A DNA stretch of 64,000 nucleotides from ZC4RG30 sp049841155 (GTDB taxonomy: Bacteria; Pseudomonadota; Gammaproteobacteria; Steroidobacterales; Steroidobacteraceae). Shown piece after piece: positions 8,297 to 15,420 of this stretch. The notes beneath the pieces are model-generated. The model saw only the letters and a program-made list of their open reading frames with translations. It had not been told where the DNA came from and ran no database searches. The stretch is taken from the NCBI GenBank assembly GCA_049841155.1, contig JASGHI010000003.1, positions 558,001-622,000 of the forward strand. Direction: 5' to 3'. The translations under genes and the position numbers were made by a program. Position 1 is the first letter of the stretch. The number at the start of each line of letters is the position of its first letter.

Positions 8297-8370
8297 TGGA
8301 GGCTAGGGTCGGAATCGAACCGGCGTACACGGCTTTGCAGGCCGCTGCATGACCACTCTGCCACCTAGCC
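8297..8370 (-). tRNA. tRNA-Cys(GCA)
   Basis: A 74-base tRNA with acceptor GGCTAGG/CCTAGCC, anticodon loop CTGCAAA (GCA), discriminator U and encoded CCA. The T stem GCCGG/CCGAC carries a C-A mismatch at its second pair, while the rest pairs normally. It corresponds to E. coli cysT. It starts 25 bp after the CitE-like gene and ends 21 bp before DUF1996, and no convincing sigma70 promoter is visible in the 25-bp gap. Confidence 0.95.
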
Positions 8371-8395
8371 AGGCTGCGAGAAAGCGGAAGCAAAA

Positions 8396-9310
8396 CTAGC
8401 CATCCATGATACTGGATCGGTCCCGGGCGCGGGCAATTTCTTGCAGCGCAACAGTGCGCCGTGCGCGCACCAGGTGGGGCTGGTCGAGCATGCGCCCTTC
8501 GAACGCCACCACGCCGCTGCCCGCCGCCTCGAATGCCGCAATGATGCGTGTTGCCTGCGCCACCTCGTCGGGGTCCGGCAGGAAGGCGCGATGGATGATC
8601 TCGACCTGGTCGGGATGAATCGCCAGCTTGCCGGCGAAGCCATCGCGCCGCGCCGCCGCGGCGCTGCGCGCCAGGCCGGCGTGGTCATGCAGATCGGTGA
8701 ATACCGTGTCGATCGCGGCGATACCTGCGGCGGCGGCGGCAATGAGGCACAGTGAGCGCGCCAGCTGGTACGGCGGCAGCCACTGTCCGTCCTCATCCAC
8801 ATTGTCCAGAGCTCCCAACGCCACGGACAGGTCTTCGGCGCCCCAGGTCAGCGCCGCCAGGCGCCCTGCACGGTGCTGATACTCATCGAGCCGGAGTACG
8901 GCGGCCGGTGTCTCGGTGGCAATGGGCAGCAGGCGCGTGGTGCCAGGGCTGACATTGAAGCGCTGCTCGTGGGTATCCAGCCACTGACCCAGTTCAACAA
9001 TGTCCTGTGCCCGCGCCTTGGGCACGATGAGGCCATCGGAGCCAGCGGGCAGCACTGCCGCCATGTCCTGTGCGCATTCGGCCGTACCGGGCGCGTTGAT
9101 GCGCACCCACACCGCGCGCGGGCGGGAACGTCCGCGCAGGAATTCCGCCACCAGTCCGCGAGCCTGCGCCTTGCGTTGCGGCTCGACGGAATCCTCCAGA
9201 TCGAGGATCAGCGCATCGGCGGCCACGGCCTCGCACCTGGCGAGCTTCTTCTCGCTGTCACCAGGCACGAACAGCATTGAGCGTGGCGCCGGCCGGAGTG
9301 CAGGATTCAT
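8396..9310 (-). CDS. CoA ester lyase of the HpcH/HpaI aldolase (CitE-like) family
   Basis: 304 residues, a TIM-barrel aldolase of the CitE type. It opens with SMLFVPGDSEKKLARC, has the acidic motif ALILDLEDSV and the metal/substrate region TETPAAVLRL, and includes LTWGAEDLSVALG and GKLAIHPDQV. Family members cleave or form malyl-, methylmalyl- or citramalyl-CoA (Mg-dependent). It follows methylcrotonyl-CoA carboxylase beta by 2 bp. A MaoC hydratase of the itaconyl/mesaconyl-CoA hydratase type lies divergently nearby, so a C5-dicarboxylyl-CoA lyase role is plausible, though substrate cannot be read from sequence alone. Confidence 0.88.
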   Translation of the reverse strand: MNPALRPAPRSMLFVPGDSEKKLARCEAVAADALILDLEDSVEPQRKAQARGLVAEFLRGRSRPRAVWVRINAPGTAECAQDMAAVLPAGSDGLIVPKARAQDIVELGQWLDTHEQRFNVSPGTTRLLPIATETPAAVLRLDEYQHRAGRLAALTWGAEDLSVALGALDNVDEDGQWLPPYQLARSLCLIAAAAAGIAAIDTVFTDLHDHAGLARSAAAARRDGFAGKLAIHPDQVEIIHRAFLPDPDEVAQATRIIAAFEAAGSGVVAFEGRMLDQPHLVRARRTVALQEIARARDRSSIMDG

Positions 9311-9312
9311 CG

Positions 9313-10893
9313 TCACATCCGCAGCACGCCCAGCGGCGTCTCGGCAGGCAGTGGCGCATTCAGCGCGATCATGAGGCTGGCGCCCAGCACGTCGCGGGTG
9401 TCGGCCGGGTCGATGACGCCATCGTCCCAGAGCCGCGCGCTGGCGTAGTAAGGATGCGACTGGCGCTCGTAGTTCGCCCGTATCGCTTCGCGCTGCGCGC
9501 CCTGCGGATTGCGGCGCTCGCCCACGCGCGCCAGCACTGCACCGGCCTGTTCGCCGCCCATGACGGCGATGCGCGAGTTGGGCCAGGTCCACAGGAACCG
9601 CGGTCCGTAGGCGCGCCCGCACATGCCGTAGTTGCCGGCGCCGAACGAACCTCCGATGATGAAAGTGATCTTCGGCACCCGCGCGCAGGCCACCGCCGTG
9701 ACCAGCTTCGCTCCGTCCTTGGCGATGCCGCGGCGTTCGGCGTCCTTGCCCACCATGAAGCCCGCGATGTTCTGCAGGAACACCAGCGGGATGCCGCGCC
9801 GGTTGCACAGCTGCACGAAGTGCGCACCCTTCAGGGCGGCCTCCGAAACCAGGATGCCGTTGTTGGCAACGATGCCGATGAGCTGCCCCCACACCCGCGC
9901 GAAGGCGCACACCAGCGTGGTGCCGTAGCGCGGCTTGAACTCGTCGAACGCCGAACCGTCGACGATGCGCGCCAGCACTTCGCGCACGTTGTAGACGTAG
10001 CGCAGGTCGGCCGGCACGATGCCATGGAGCTCTTCGGCCGGGTAACGCGGCGTGACACCGGCCGGGAGGTCCCGGGCTGCTCCGGCGGCGAGATTCGAGT
10101 GCATGATGATGTCGCGCGCCATCTGCAGTGCCTGCGCATCGTCATCGGCCATCTGGTCGGCCACACCCGAAAGGCGGGTATGCACGTCGGCGCCGCCCAG
10201 CGTTTCCTCGTCCACTTCCTCGCCGATCGCCGCCTTCACCAGCGGCGGACCGGCGAGATAAATGGTGCCCGTTCCCTTGACGATGATGGTCTCGTCGCAC
10301 ATGGCGGGCACATAGGCGCCGCCGGCGGTGCATGAGCCCATCACCACAGCCACCTGCGGGATGCCGCGCGCGGACATCTGTGCCTGGTTGTAGAAAATGC
10401 GTCCGAAGTGATCCCGGTCGGGAAACACCTCGTCCTGCAATGGCAGGAATGCGCCGCCGGAATCGACCAGGTACACGCAGGGCAGACGGTTCTCCAGCGC
10501 GATTTCCTGGGCGCGCAGGTGTTTCTTCACCGTCAGCGGATAATAGGTGCCACCCTTCACGGTGGCATCGTTGGCAATGACCATGCAGCTGATGCCTGCG
10601 ATCTGGCCGACGCCGCAGACCAGCCCCGCGGCAGGAACCGCCTCGCCATACACTGCATGGGCCGCAAGACGGCCGATTTCCAGCCACGGCGACCGCGGAT
10701 CGAGCAAGGCCGCGATGCGCTCGCGCACCAGCATCTTGCCGCGCTGCAGATGCCGCTCGCGCGCGGCCTGGCTGCCGCCGGCCTCGATGGTTTCGCTGGT
10801 CTGCCGCAGCTGCGCCGCGAGCTCGCGGTTGGCCGCGGCGTTGGTCCTGAACTCCTCCGACTCCGGATCCACTCTGCTGACAAATTCACCCAT
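9313..10893 (-). CDS. Methylcrotonoyl-CoA carboxylase, carboxyltransferase (beta) subunit
   Basis: 526 residues, close to the family length. Two crotonase-like carboxyltransferase halves are visible, with GGAYVPAMCDETIIVKGTG and ADVHTRLSGVADQMADDD in the N half and GIPLVFLQNIAGFMVG, IIGGSFGAGNYGMCGRAY and VMGGEQAGAVLA in the C half, all typical of MccB/LiuB. It transfers CO2 from biotin to 3-methylcrotonyl-CoA in leucine breakdown. It directly follows isovaleryl-CoA dehydrogenase (TGATG overlap), which supports that assignment over propionyl- or geranyl-CoA carboxylase. The matching biotin carboxylase alpha subunit is not in this window. Confidence 0.9.
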   Translation of the reverse strand: MGEFVSRVDPESEEFRTNAAANRELAAQLRQTSETIEAGGSQAARERHLQRGKMLVRERIAALLDPRSPWLEIGRLAAHAVYGEAVPAAGLVCGVGQIAGISCMVIANDATVKGGTYYPLTVKKHLRAQEIALENRLPCVYLVDSGGAFLPLQDEVFPDRDHFGRIFYNQAQMSARGIPQVAVVMGSCTAGGAYVPAMCDETIIVKGTGTIYLAGPPLVKAAIGEEVDEETLGGADVHTRLSGVADQMADDDAQALQMARDIIMHSNLAAGAARDLPAGVTPRYPAEELHGIVPADLRYVYNVREVLARIVDGSAFDEFKPRYGTTLVCAFARVWGQLIGIVANNGILVSEAALKGAHFVQLCNRRGIPLVFLQNIAGFMVGKDAERRGIAKDGAKLVTAVACARVPKITFIIGGSFGAGNYGMCGRAYGPRFLWTWPNSRIAVMGGEQAGAVLARVGERRNPQGAQREAIRANYERQSHPYYASARLWDDGVIDPADTRDVLGASLMIALNAPLPAETPLGVLRM

Positions 10894-12065
10894 CAGCCTT
10901 CCCCATCCGAGGCTGCGAACAACTCGCGGCCGATGAGCATGCGCCGTATCTCGTTGGTGCCGGCGCCGATCTCGTACAGCTTGGCATCGCGCCACAGCCT
11001 GCCGGCGGGATACTCGTTGGCGTAGCCATTGCCGCCGAGGGCCTGGATGGTCTGGCCCGCTACCCAGGTGGCGCCTTCCGAGGCACGCAGGATGGCGGCC
11101 GCGGCGTCATAACGCGTACGTTCGCCGCGGTCGAAAGCCGCGGCCACGGCATAGACGTAGGCGCGCGCGGAATTCATCGTCGCATACATGTCCGCGAGCT
11201 TGCCCTGCATGAGCTCGAAGCTGCCGATGGGCCGCTCGAACTGCCGGCGCTGGTGCAGGTACGGCAGCGCCACGTCATGACAGGCGCGCATGATGCCTAG
11301 CGGCCCTCCTGCCAGCACCACGCGTTCGGCATCCAGCCCCGACATCAGCACCTCGGTGCCATTGCCCGGCAGTACATGCGTGGCCGGAATGCGGCAGTCG
11401 TGGAACACCAGGCCCGAGGTATCCGAACCGCGCATGCCGAGCTTGTCGAGCTTGCCCTCGGCGGTGAATCCCGGCATCGACTTCTCGACGATGAAGGCCT
11501 TGAGCAGCGGCGCGGCGCCCTGTGCAGCGTTCTCCTGCGCAAGCCGCGCGTATACCAGCAGCACATCGGCTTCGGGACCATTGGTGATCCACATTTTCGT
11601 GCCGTTGAGGACATAGCCCTCCCCATCCGGCACGGCCGTGGTGCGCATGCCCAGCACGTCGGAACCGGCGCCCGCCTCGCTCATGGCCAGTGCGCCCACC
11701 TGCTCGCCGCTCACCAGCGGCGGGAGAAAACGGCGTTTCTGTTCGTCCGTGCCCCAGCGCCGGATCTGGTTCACGCACAGGTTGGAATGTGCGGCATACG
11801 AAAGCCCCACCGAAGCCGAAGCGCGGCTGATCTCTTCCATTGCGACCACATGCGCCAGATACCCCAGGCCCGCACCGCCCCACTCCGGTTCCACCGTGAT
11901 GCCCAGCAGGCCCAGCGCACCCAATTCGGGCCACAGGTCGCGGGGAAAAAGATTGCGGGTATCGATCTGCGCGGCCCGCGGCGCGATCCTTTGCGCGGCA
12001 AAGCGCGCCACCTGCTCGCGCAGCAGCTGTATTTCCGCCGGCAGCCCGAAGTCGAAATCGCGCAT
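10893..12065 (-). CDS. Isovaleryl-CoA dehydrogenase
   Basis: 390 residues, an acyl-CoA dehydrogenase. It has EWGGAGLGYLAHVVAMEEIS, the flavin-binding AMSEAGAGSDV and KMWITNGPEADV, and GLDAERVVLAGGPLGIM. In the last motif Glu247 matches the catalytic Glu position specific to isovaleryl-CoA dehydrogenases, unlike most acyl-CoA dehydrogenases, whose base lies near the C-terminus. It oxidises isovaleryl-CoA to 3-methylcrotonyl-CoA with FAD, passing electrons to ETF. It heads the catabolic operon; the likely promoter lies in the 78-bp divergent gap shared with the MaoC gene. Confidence 0.93.
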   Translation of the reverse strand: MRDFDFGLPAEIQLLREQVARFAAQRIAPRAAQIDTRNLFPRDLWPELGALGLLGITVEPEWGGAGLGYLAHVVAMEEISRASASVGLSYAAHSNLCVNQIRRWGTDEQKRRFLPPLVSGEQVGALAMSEAGAGSDVLGMRTTAVPDGEGYVLNGTKMWITNGPEADVLLVYARLAQENAAQGAAPLLKAFIVEKSMPGFTAEGKLDKLGMRGSDTSGLVFHDCRIPATHVLPGNGTEVLMSGLDAERVVLAGGPLGIMRACHDVALPYLHQRRQFERPIGSFELMQGKLADMYATMNSARAYVYAVAAAFDRGERTRYDAAAAILRASEGATWVAGQTIQALGGNGYANEYPAGRLWRDAKLYEIGAGTNEIRRMLIGRELFAASDGEG

Positions 12066-12106
12066 GGCCCAAGCCCCCGAAAGAACCGCCAGAACGCTTC
12101 CGGATC

Positions 12107-12137
12107 AGTGTAGCTCTGAAATTCCAGGGGCTACAAT
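12107..12137. promoter_or_regulatory. Overlapping divergent promoters with an inverted repeat
   Basis: The repeat TGTAGC (12109-12114) and GCTACA (12130-12135) is separated by 15 bases. For the minus strand, TTGTAG and TACACT lie 18 bases apart, a reasonable sigma70 pair for the isovaleryl-CoA dehydrogenase operon. For the plus strand, TACAAT (12132-12137) is a good -10 box only 6 bases before the MaoC ATG, although its -35 is weak. A regulator binding the repeat would cover both promoters. Functional assignment is inference. Confidence 0.4.
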
Positions 12138-12143
12138 CAGCCC

Positions 12144-12602
12144 ATGAGCGGCCACTACTACGACGAGTTCGAGGTCGGCCAGATCTTCCGGCATGAGATC
12201 CGCCGCACGGTCACCGAGACCGACAACCTGCTGTTCAGCGCGCTGACGCACAATCCCGCGCCGCTGCACATCGATCACGAGTACATGCGCACCCACTCGG
12301 AGTTCGGGCGGCCGCTGATCAACAGCTTCTTCACGCTGGGCCTCATCGTCGGCATCTCGGTCAACGACACGACGCTGGGCACGACCGTGGCCAATCTGGG
12401 CGTGGAAAGCGCGCGCTTTCCGGCGCCGCTGTTCGTGGGCGACACGGTGCATGTGGAGACGCAGGTCATCGCCATGAGACCCAGCCGCTCACGGCCGCAC
12501 AATGGCATCGTCACCTTCGAGCATCGCGGCTACAACCAGCAGGATGTGTGCATCGCCGTGTGCAGCCGCAACGCACTGATGCAGCGAAAGTCCAGAATTT
12601 AG
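12144..12602 (+). CDS. MaoC-like hotdog acyl-CoA hydratase, possibly itaconyl/mesaconyl-CoA type
   Basis: 152 residues with a single hotdog fold. The active-site region reads ALTHNPAPLHID, in which the usual catalytic Asp of GDxNPxH is replaced by Thr-His, a form I associate with C5-dicarboxylyl-CoA hydratases. Next come EFGRPLINSFFTLGLIVG and FVGDTVHVETQVIAMRPSRS. The pairing with a CitE-like lyase on the other side of the isovaleryl-CoA dehydrogenase operon recalls the Ich/Ccl pair of itaconate breakdown, but no CoA transferase is present here. There is no Shine-Dalgarno before the ATG, and the candidate -10 box is so close that the mRNA could be leaderless. Confidence 0.82.
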   Translation: MSGHYYDEFEVGQIFRHEIRRTVTETDNLLFSALTHNPAPLHIDHEYMRTHSEFGRPLINSFFTLGLIVGISVNDTTLGTTVANLGVESARFPAPLFVGDTVHVETQVIAMRPSRSRPHNGIVTFEHRGYNQQDVCIAVCSRNALMQRKSRI

Positions 12603-12650
12603 ATACAAATATTATTGTAATATATTGATATTAATTTAAATTTATATCAA
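12603..12650. other. AT-rich palindromic islet between convergent genes
   Basis: About 48 bases are almost entirely A and T in an otherwise GC-rich region. They hold ATATTA-TTG-TAATAT (12609-12623), a perfect 6-bp inverted repeat, and TTGATAT (12625-12631) opposite ATATCAA (12644-12650). The last 9 bases encode the ackA stop region. It could act as a weak bidirectional terminator or mark a junction; neither is proven. Confidence 0.55.
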
Positions 12651-13841
12651 TTCCAGCGCCTCTTTGGCCGCGACCCACTCTTCGTTGGTGCGTTCCACGC
12701 CAACCACCACGCGGCTTTGCGGAGCCGATATCACTTCCGAGTTGCCGGCATTGGCTTCTTCGTCCAGGCAAACGCCGAGAAAGCCAAGTCCTGCGGCGAC
12801 CCGCCGCCGTACTTCAGCGACGTGTTCGCCGACGCCCGCGGTGAATACCAGCAGTTCCAGACCGCCCAGTATCGCAGTCAGTGCGCCGATCTCGCGCACG
12901 ATGCGGCGCACGTATAGCGCCATCGCCATGCGTGCGCGTTCTGCCTCCACTCCTGCGCCGCCTTCATGGCGCAGCAGCACCCGCGGCTCGGACGACAGCC
13001 CGGATACGCCCAGCAGCCCCGACTGGTGATAGAGCAGCCGGCCGAGGTCATGCGGCGTCAGCTGCTCGGTTTCCATCAGATAAAGCAGCACGCCCGGATC
13101 CAGCGCACCGCAGCGGGTTCCCATCATCAGTCCGTCCAGCGCCGAGAAGCCCATGGTCGTGGCGACGCTGGCGAGCTCACGCATGGCACACAGGCTGGCG
13201 CCGCTGCCCAGATGGGCAACGATGGTGCGGCCACGGGCCAGATCGCCGTGCCGCTCGGCAAGTCTGACGGACATGTATTCGTATGACAGGCCATGGAAAC
13301 CATAGCGGCGCAATCCGCGCTCCCAGAACTCGTGGGGCAGAGCCAGCATCTGCTCGACCACCGGCATCGTGTGATGGAACGCGGTGTCGAAGCAGGCCAC
13401 CTGCGGCAGATCCGGCAATTGCTGCAACAGGATTTCCACCGCCTGCAGCGCGAAGGGCTGGTGCAACGGCGCGAGCGGCGTGTAGCTACTGAGGTCGGCG
13501 AGCACGGCGGCGTCGATGCGGACCGGGGCGAAGTAGCGGCCTCCGCCGTGCACGATGCGGTGAGCCACCGCGGCGATGCGGCGCCCGTCCAGGCGCTGGC
13601 GCACGCGTTCGCGGATCAGCGCCAGTGCAGAGGCATACGGCCCGCCGGCATCGAGCTCGACGGGAAACGGAGCCACGCCGGTTTCGCCGAAATCCGGCGC
13701 CGGGCCGCCGATTCCCTGCACCTTGCCGTTCCAGACCGGTATGCGGGGCAGCGGGTCGGCCGCGGCTTCGAACAGCGCGAACTTGATGCTCGACGAACCA
13801 CAGTTGAGGACCAGGACCAGGTCCTGCGGCCCGCGCGTCAT
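12642..13841 (-). CDS. ackA: Acetate kinase
   Basis: 399 residues, full length. Opening motif LVLNCGSSSIKFALFE carries the nucleotide/phosphate-binding Asn and Ser residues. AHRIVHGGGRYFAP, FDTAFHHTMP, RYGFHGLSYEYMSVRL, AHLGSGASLCAM and GLMMGTRCGALDPG are all present, as is the C-terminal VFTAGVGEH. The enzyme makes ATP and acetate from acetyl phosphate, or the reverse. It is coupled to the upstream phosphotransacetylase fusion by an ATGA overlap. Family members can also act on propionate or butyrate, so exact substrate preference is open. Confidence 0.94.
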   Translation of the reverse strand: MTRGPQDLVLVLNCGSSSIKFALFEAAADPLPRIPVWNGKVQGIGGPAPDFGETGVAPFPVELDAGGPYASALALIRERVRQRLDGRRIAAVAHRIVHGGGRYFAPVRIDAAVLADLSSYTPLAPLHQPFALQAVEILLQQLPDLPQVACFDTAFHHTMPVVEQMLALPHEFWERGLRRYGFHGLSYEYMSVRLAERHGDLARGRTIVAHLGSGASLCAMRELASVATTMGFSALDGLMMGTRCGALDPGVLLYLMETEQLTPHDLGRLLYHQSGLLGVSGLSSEPRVLLRHEGGAGVEAERARMAMALYVRRIVREIGALTAILGGLELLVFTAGVGEHVAEVRRRVAAGLGFLGVCLDEEANAGNSEVISAPQSRVVVGVERTNEEWVAAKEALELI

Positions 13842-15256
13842 GGTGGCGTCTTGCGGTACTGGTGCGCCAGCATCAGCGCGATGGCGCAGGAGGCGATGCG
13901 CGCCTGGCAGCTGTCGGCGCGGCTGGTCAGGATCACCGGTACCTTCGCACCCAGCACGATGCCGGCGCTGGCGGCCTGGCCGAGGAAGATCAGCTGCTTG
14001 GCCAGCATGTTGCCGCTCTCCAGATCGGGCACGAGCAGGATGTCGGCCTGTCCGGCCACCGCTGAGACGATGCCCTTGGTGCGCGCCGCAGCGATGGAAA
14101 TGGCGTTGTCGAAGGCCAGCGGACCGTCCACTACGCAGCCGCTGATCTGGCCGCGGTCCGCCATCTTGCAAAGCGCAGCGGCATCCAGCGTCGCCGGCAT
14201 CGACGGATTGACCGTCTCCACGGCTGCCAGGATCGCGACGCGGGGTTCCGGCACACCCAGAACATGGGCCAGATCCACGGCATTGCGGATGATGTCGGCC
14301 TTCTGGGCAAGATCCGGAGCAAGATTGACCGCCGCATCGGTGACGATGAAGGGTCGCGAATAGTGGGGCGTCTGCAGCACGAAGCAATGACTGATGCGGC
14401 GCTTGGTACGCAGGCCGCCGTCTGGGGATATCACGGCGGCCATCAGCTCGTCGGTGTGCAGGCTGCCCTTCATCAGCGCTTCCACCTGTCCTGCGGCGGC
14501 CATGCCGACGGCCCTTTCGGCAGCGGCATGGCTGTGCGGGACATCGACTATTTCGATGCCCGACAGGTCCACGCCGCACTGCGCCGCCACCGCGGCGAGC
14601 TTGGCCCGGGGCGCCACCAGGATGGGCATGAGCAATCCGGCCTCTCGGGCATCCAGTGCCGCAGACAGGCTGGCTTCGTCGCAGGAGTGAACCACCGCCA
14701 CCCGAATCGGTTCCAGCGGCCGCACATACGCCAGCAGACGCTGCATGCCGTTGTCCGGACCGACATGGATGCCTCCCTCCGGAATGCCGCTGAGGCCCTG
14801 CCCGCTGGCCGGTGCCACCTCCACCTTGCCGTCAAGGATCGGTTCACCGTCCTGATTGACGCCACTGCACCGCAGGTCCAGGCAACCGGCGGCGGGCTCT
14901 CGCCCGGTGACGATCACCTCCAGCCGCACGCGGTCGCCGATGCCGATGGTCTTGAGGAAGCGCAATTGCTGGCTGTGCAGGACCACATCCGCGCCGGACA
15001 GGCAGGCATCGATCGCCGTGGCAACCAGCGCCTCGAGCCAGGTGCCGATGCCGGCGAAAACTGTGCCGCGGGCGGACACCGCCGCTGCGGCGCTGGCTTC
15101 CGGCGGCTCCGGGTTGCCCGCGAGAGCCGAAAATAGCTGCAGGCTTTCCTGTGTCAGCATCCGCTCGATGCTGGCCCGCTCGCCCGGCGCGATCTGGTCG
15201 AAGTGACGCCCTGGCTTGCGCGGCGGATCGGCTGCGCAGGGATCGGTGATTGTCAT
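13838..15256 (-). CDS. Bifunctional MaoC-like hydratase/phosphate acyltransferase
   Basis: 472 residues in two parts. A MaoC-like hotdog domain (about 15-150) includes RVRLEVIVTGREPAAGCLDL, and a phosphate acetyl/butyryl-transferase domain (about 165-465) includes EALMKGSLHTDELMAAVI, FIVTDAAVNLAPDL and KQLIFLGQAASAGIVLG. The same fusion is known as a bifunctional enoyl-CoA hydratase/phosphate acetyltransferase. With AckA it would convert acyl-CoA to acyl phosphate and ATP. The hotdog half suggests use of hydroxyacyl- or enoyl-CoA substrates. Start ATG at 15256 has AAGGGT upstream, inside an inverted repeat. A GTG at 15316 is in frame but would place the repeat inside the coding region. Confidence 0.9.
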   Translation of the reverse strand: MTITDPCAADPPRKPGRHFDQIAPGERASIERMLTQESLQLFSALAGNPEPPEASAAAAVSARGTVFAGIGTWLEALVATAIDACLSGADVVLHSQQLRFLKTIGIGDRVRLEVIVTGREPAAGCLDLRCSGVNQDGEPILDGKVEVAPASGQGLSGIPEGGIHVGPDNGMQRLLAYVRPLEPIRVAVVHSCDEASLSAALDAREAGLLMPILVAPRAKLAAVAAQCGVDLSGIEIVDVPHSHAAAERAVGMAAAGQVEALMKGSLHTDELMAAVISPDGGLRTKRRISHCFVLQTPHYSRPFIVTDAAVNLAPDLAQKADIIRNAVDLAHVLGVPEPRVAILAAVETVNPSMPATLDAAALCKMADRGQISGCVVDGPLAFDNAISIAAARTKGIVSAVAGQADILLVPDLESGNMLAKQLIFLGQAASAGIVLGAKVPVILTSRADSCQARIASCAIALMLAHQYRKTPP

Positions 15257-15260
15257 AGGG

Positions 15261-15299
15261 ACCCTTGGAGACCTCGCGGATTCACTGCGCTCCAAGGGT
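15261..15299 (-). promoter_or_regulatory. Perfect 10-bp inverted repeat covering the ribosome-binding site of the pta fusion
   Basis: ACCCTTGGAG at 15261-15270 and CTCCAAGGGT at 15290-15299 are exact reverse complements with a 19-base spacer. In the minus-strand mRNA the 3' arm contains the AAGGG that serves as Shine-Dalgarno for the ATG at 15256. A strong -10 box TATACT lies at 15309-15304, which would put the transcription start near the 5' arm. It could be a translation-controlling hairpin or a DNA operator near +1. Confidence 0.6.
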
Positions 15300-15303
15300 G
15301 CGC

Positions 15304-15309
15304 AGTATA
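15304..15309 (-). promoter_or_regulatory. Candidate -10 box for the pta-ackA operon
   Basis: TATACT on the minus strand matches five of six consensus positions. A weak TTCTTT or TCTTTC occupies the -35 position. The predicted start about 7 bases downstream falls at the edge of the inverted repeat, giving a leader of about 40 bases. Confidence 0.4.
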
Positions 15310-15356
15310 CGCCCACGCTCCAGATCGAAAGAACCTTGCATCGGCGGAATCTTTTT

Positions 15357-15374
15357 TATTAGTTTATTCTAATA
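15357..15374. promoter_or_regulatory. Palindromic AT-rich operator candidate upstream of the DUF2892-efflux operon
   Basis: TATTAG-TTTATT-CTAATA is an 18-base interrupted palindrome with 6-bp arms inside an AT-rich stretch (about 15350-15395). It resembles TTAG...CTAA operators bound by ArsR-family sulfide/peroxide regulators of the BigR/YgaV group, which often control DUF2892 genes. No ArsR-family gene lies in the window, so the regulator would act from elsewhere. Confidence 0.45.
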
Positions 15375-15420
15375 TAAGATATGACTAATTTAATTCAACC
15401 GGGTGTGGAGGAAGACAGTC

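Noticed and set aside
8371..8400. Search for an att-type repeat of the tRNA-Gly 3' end at the far border of the 19.7-kb block
   Set aside because: The bases next to tRNA-Cys share only short T/C-rich similarity with the tRNA-Gly 3' end; no convincing direct repeat and no integrase gene, so a site-specific element cannot be claimed.
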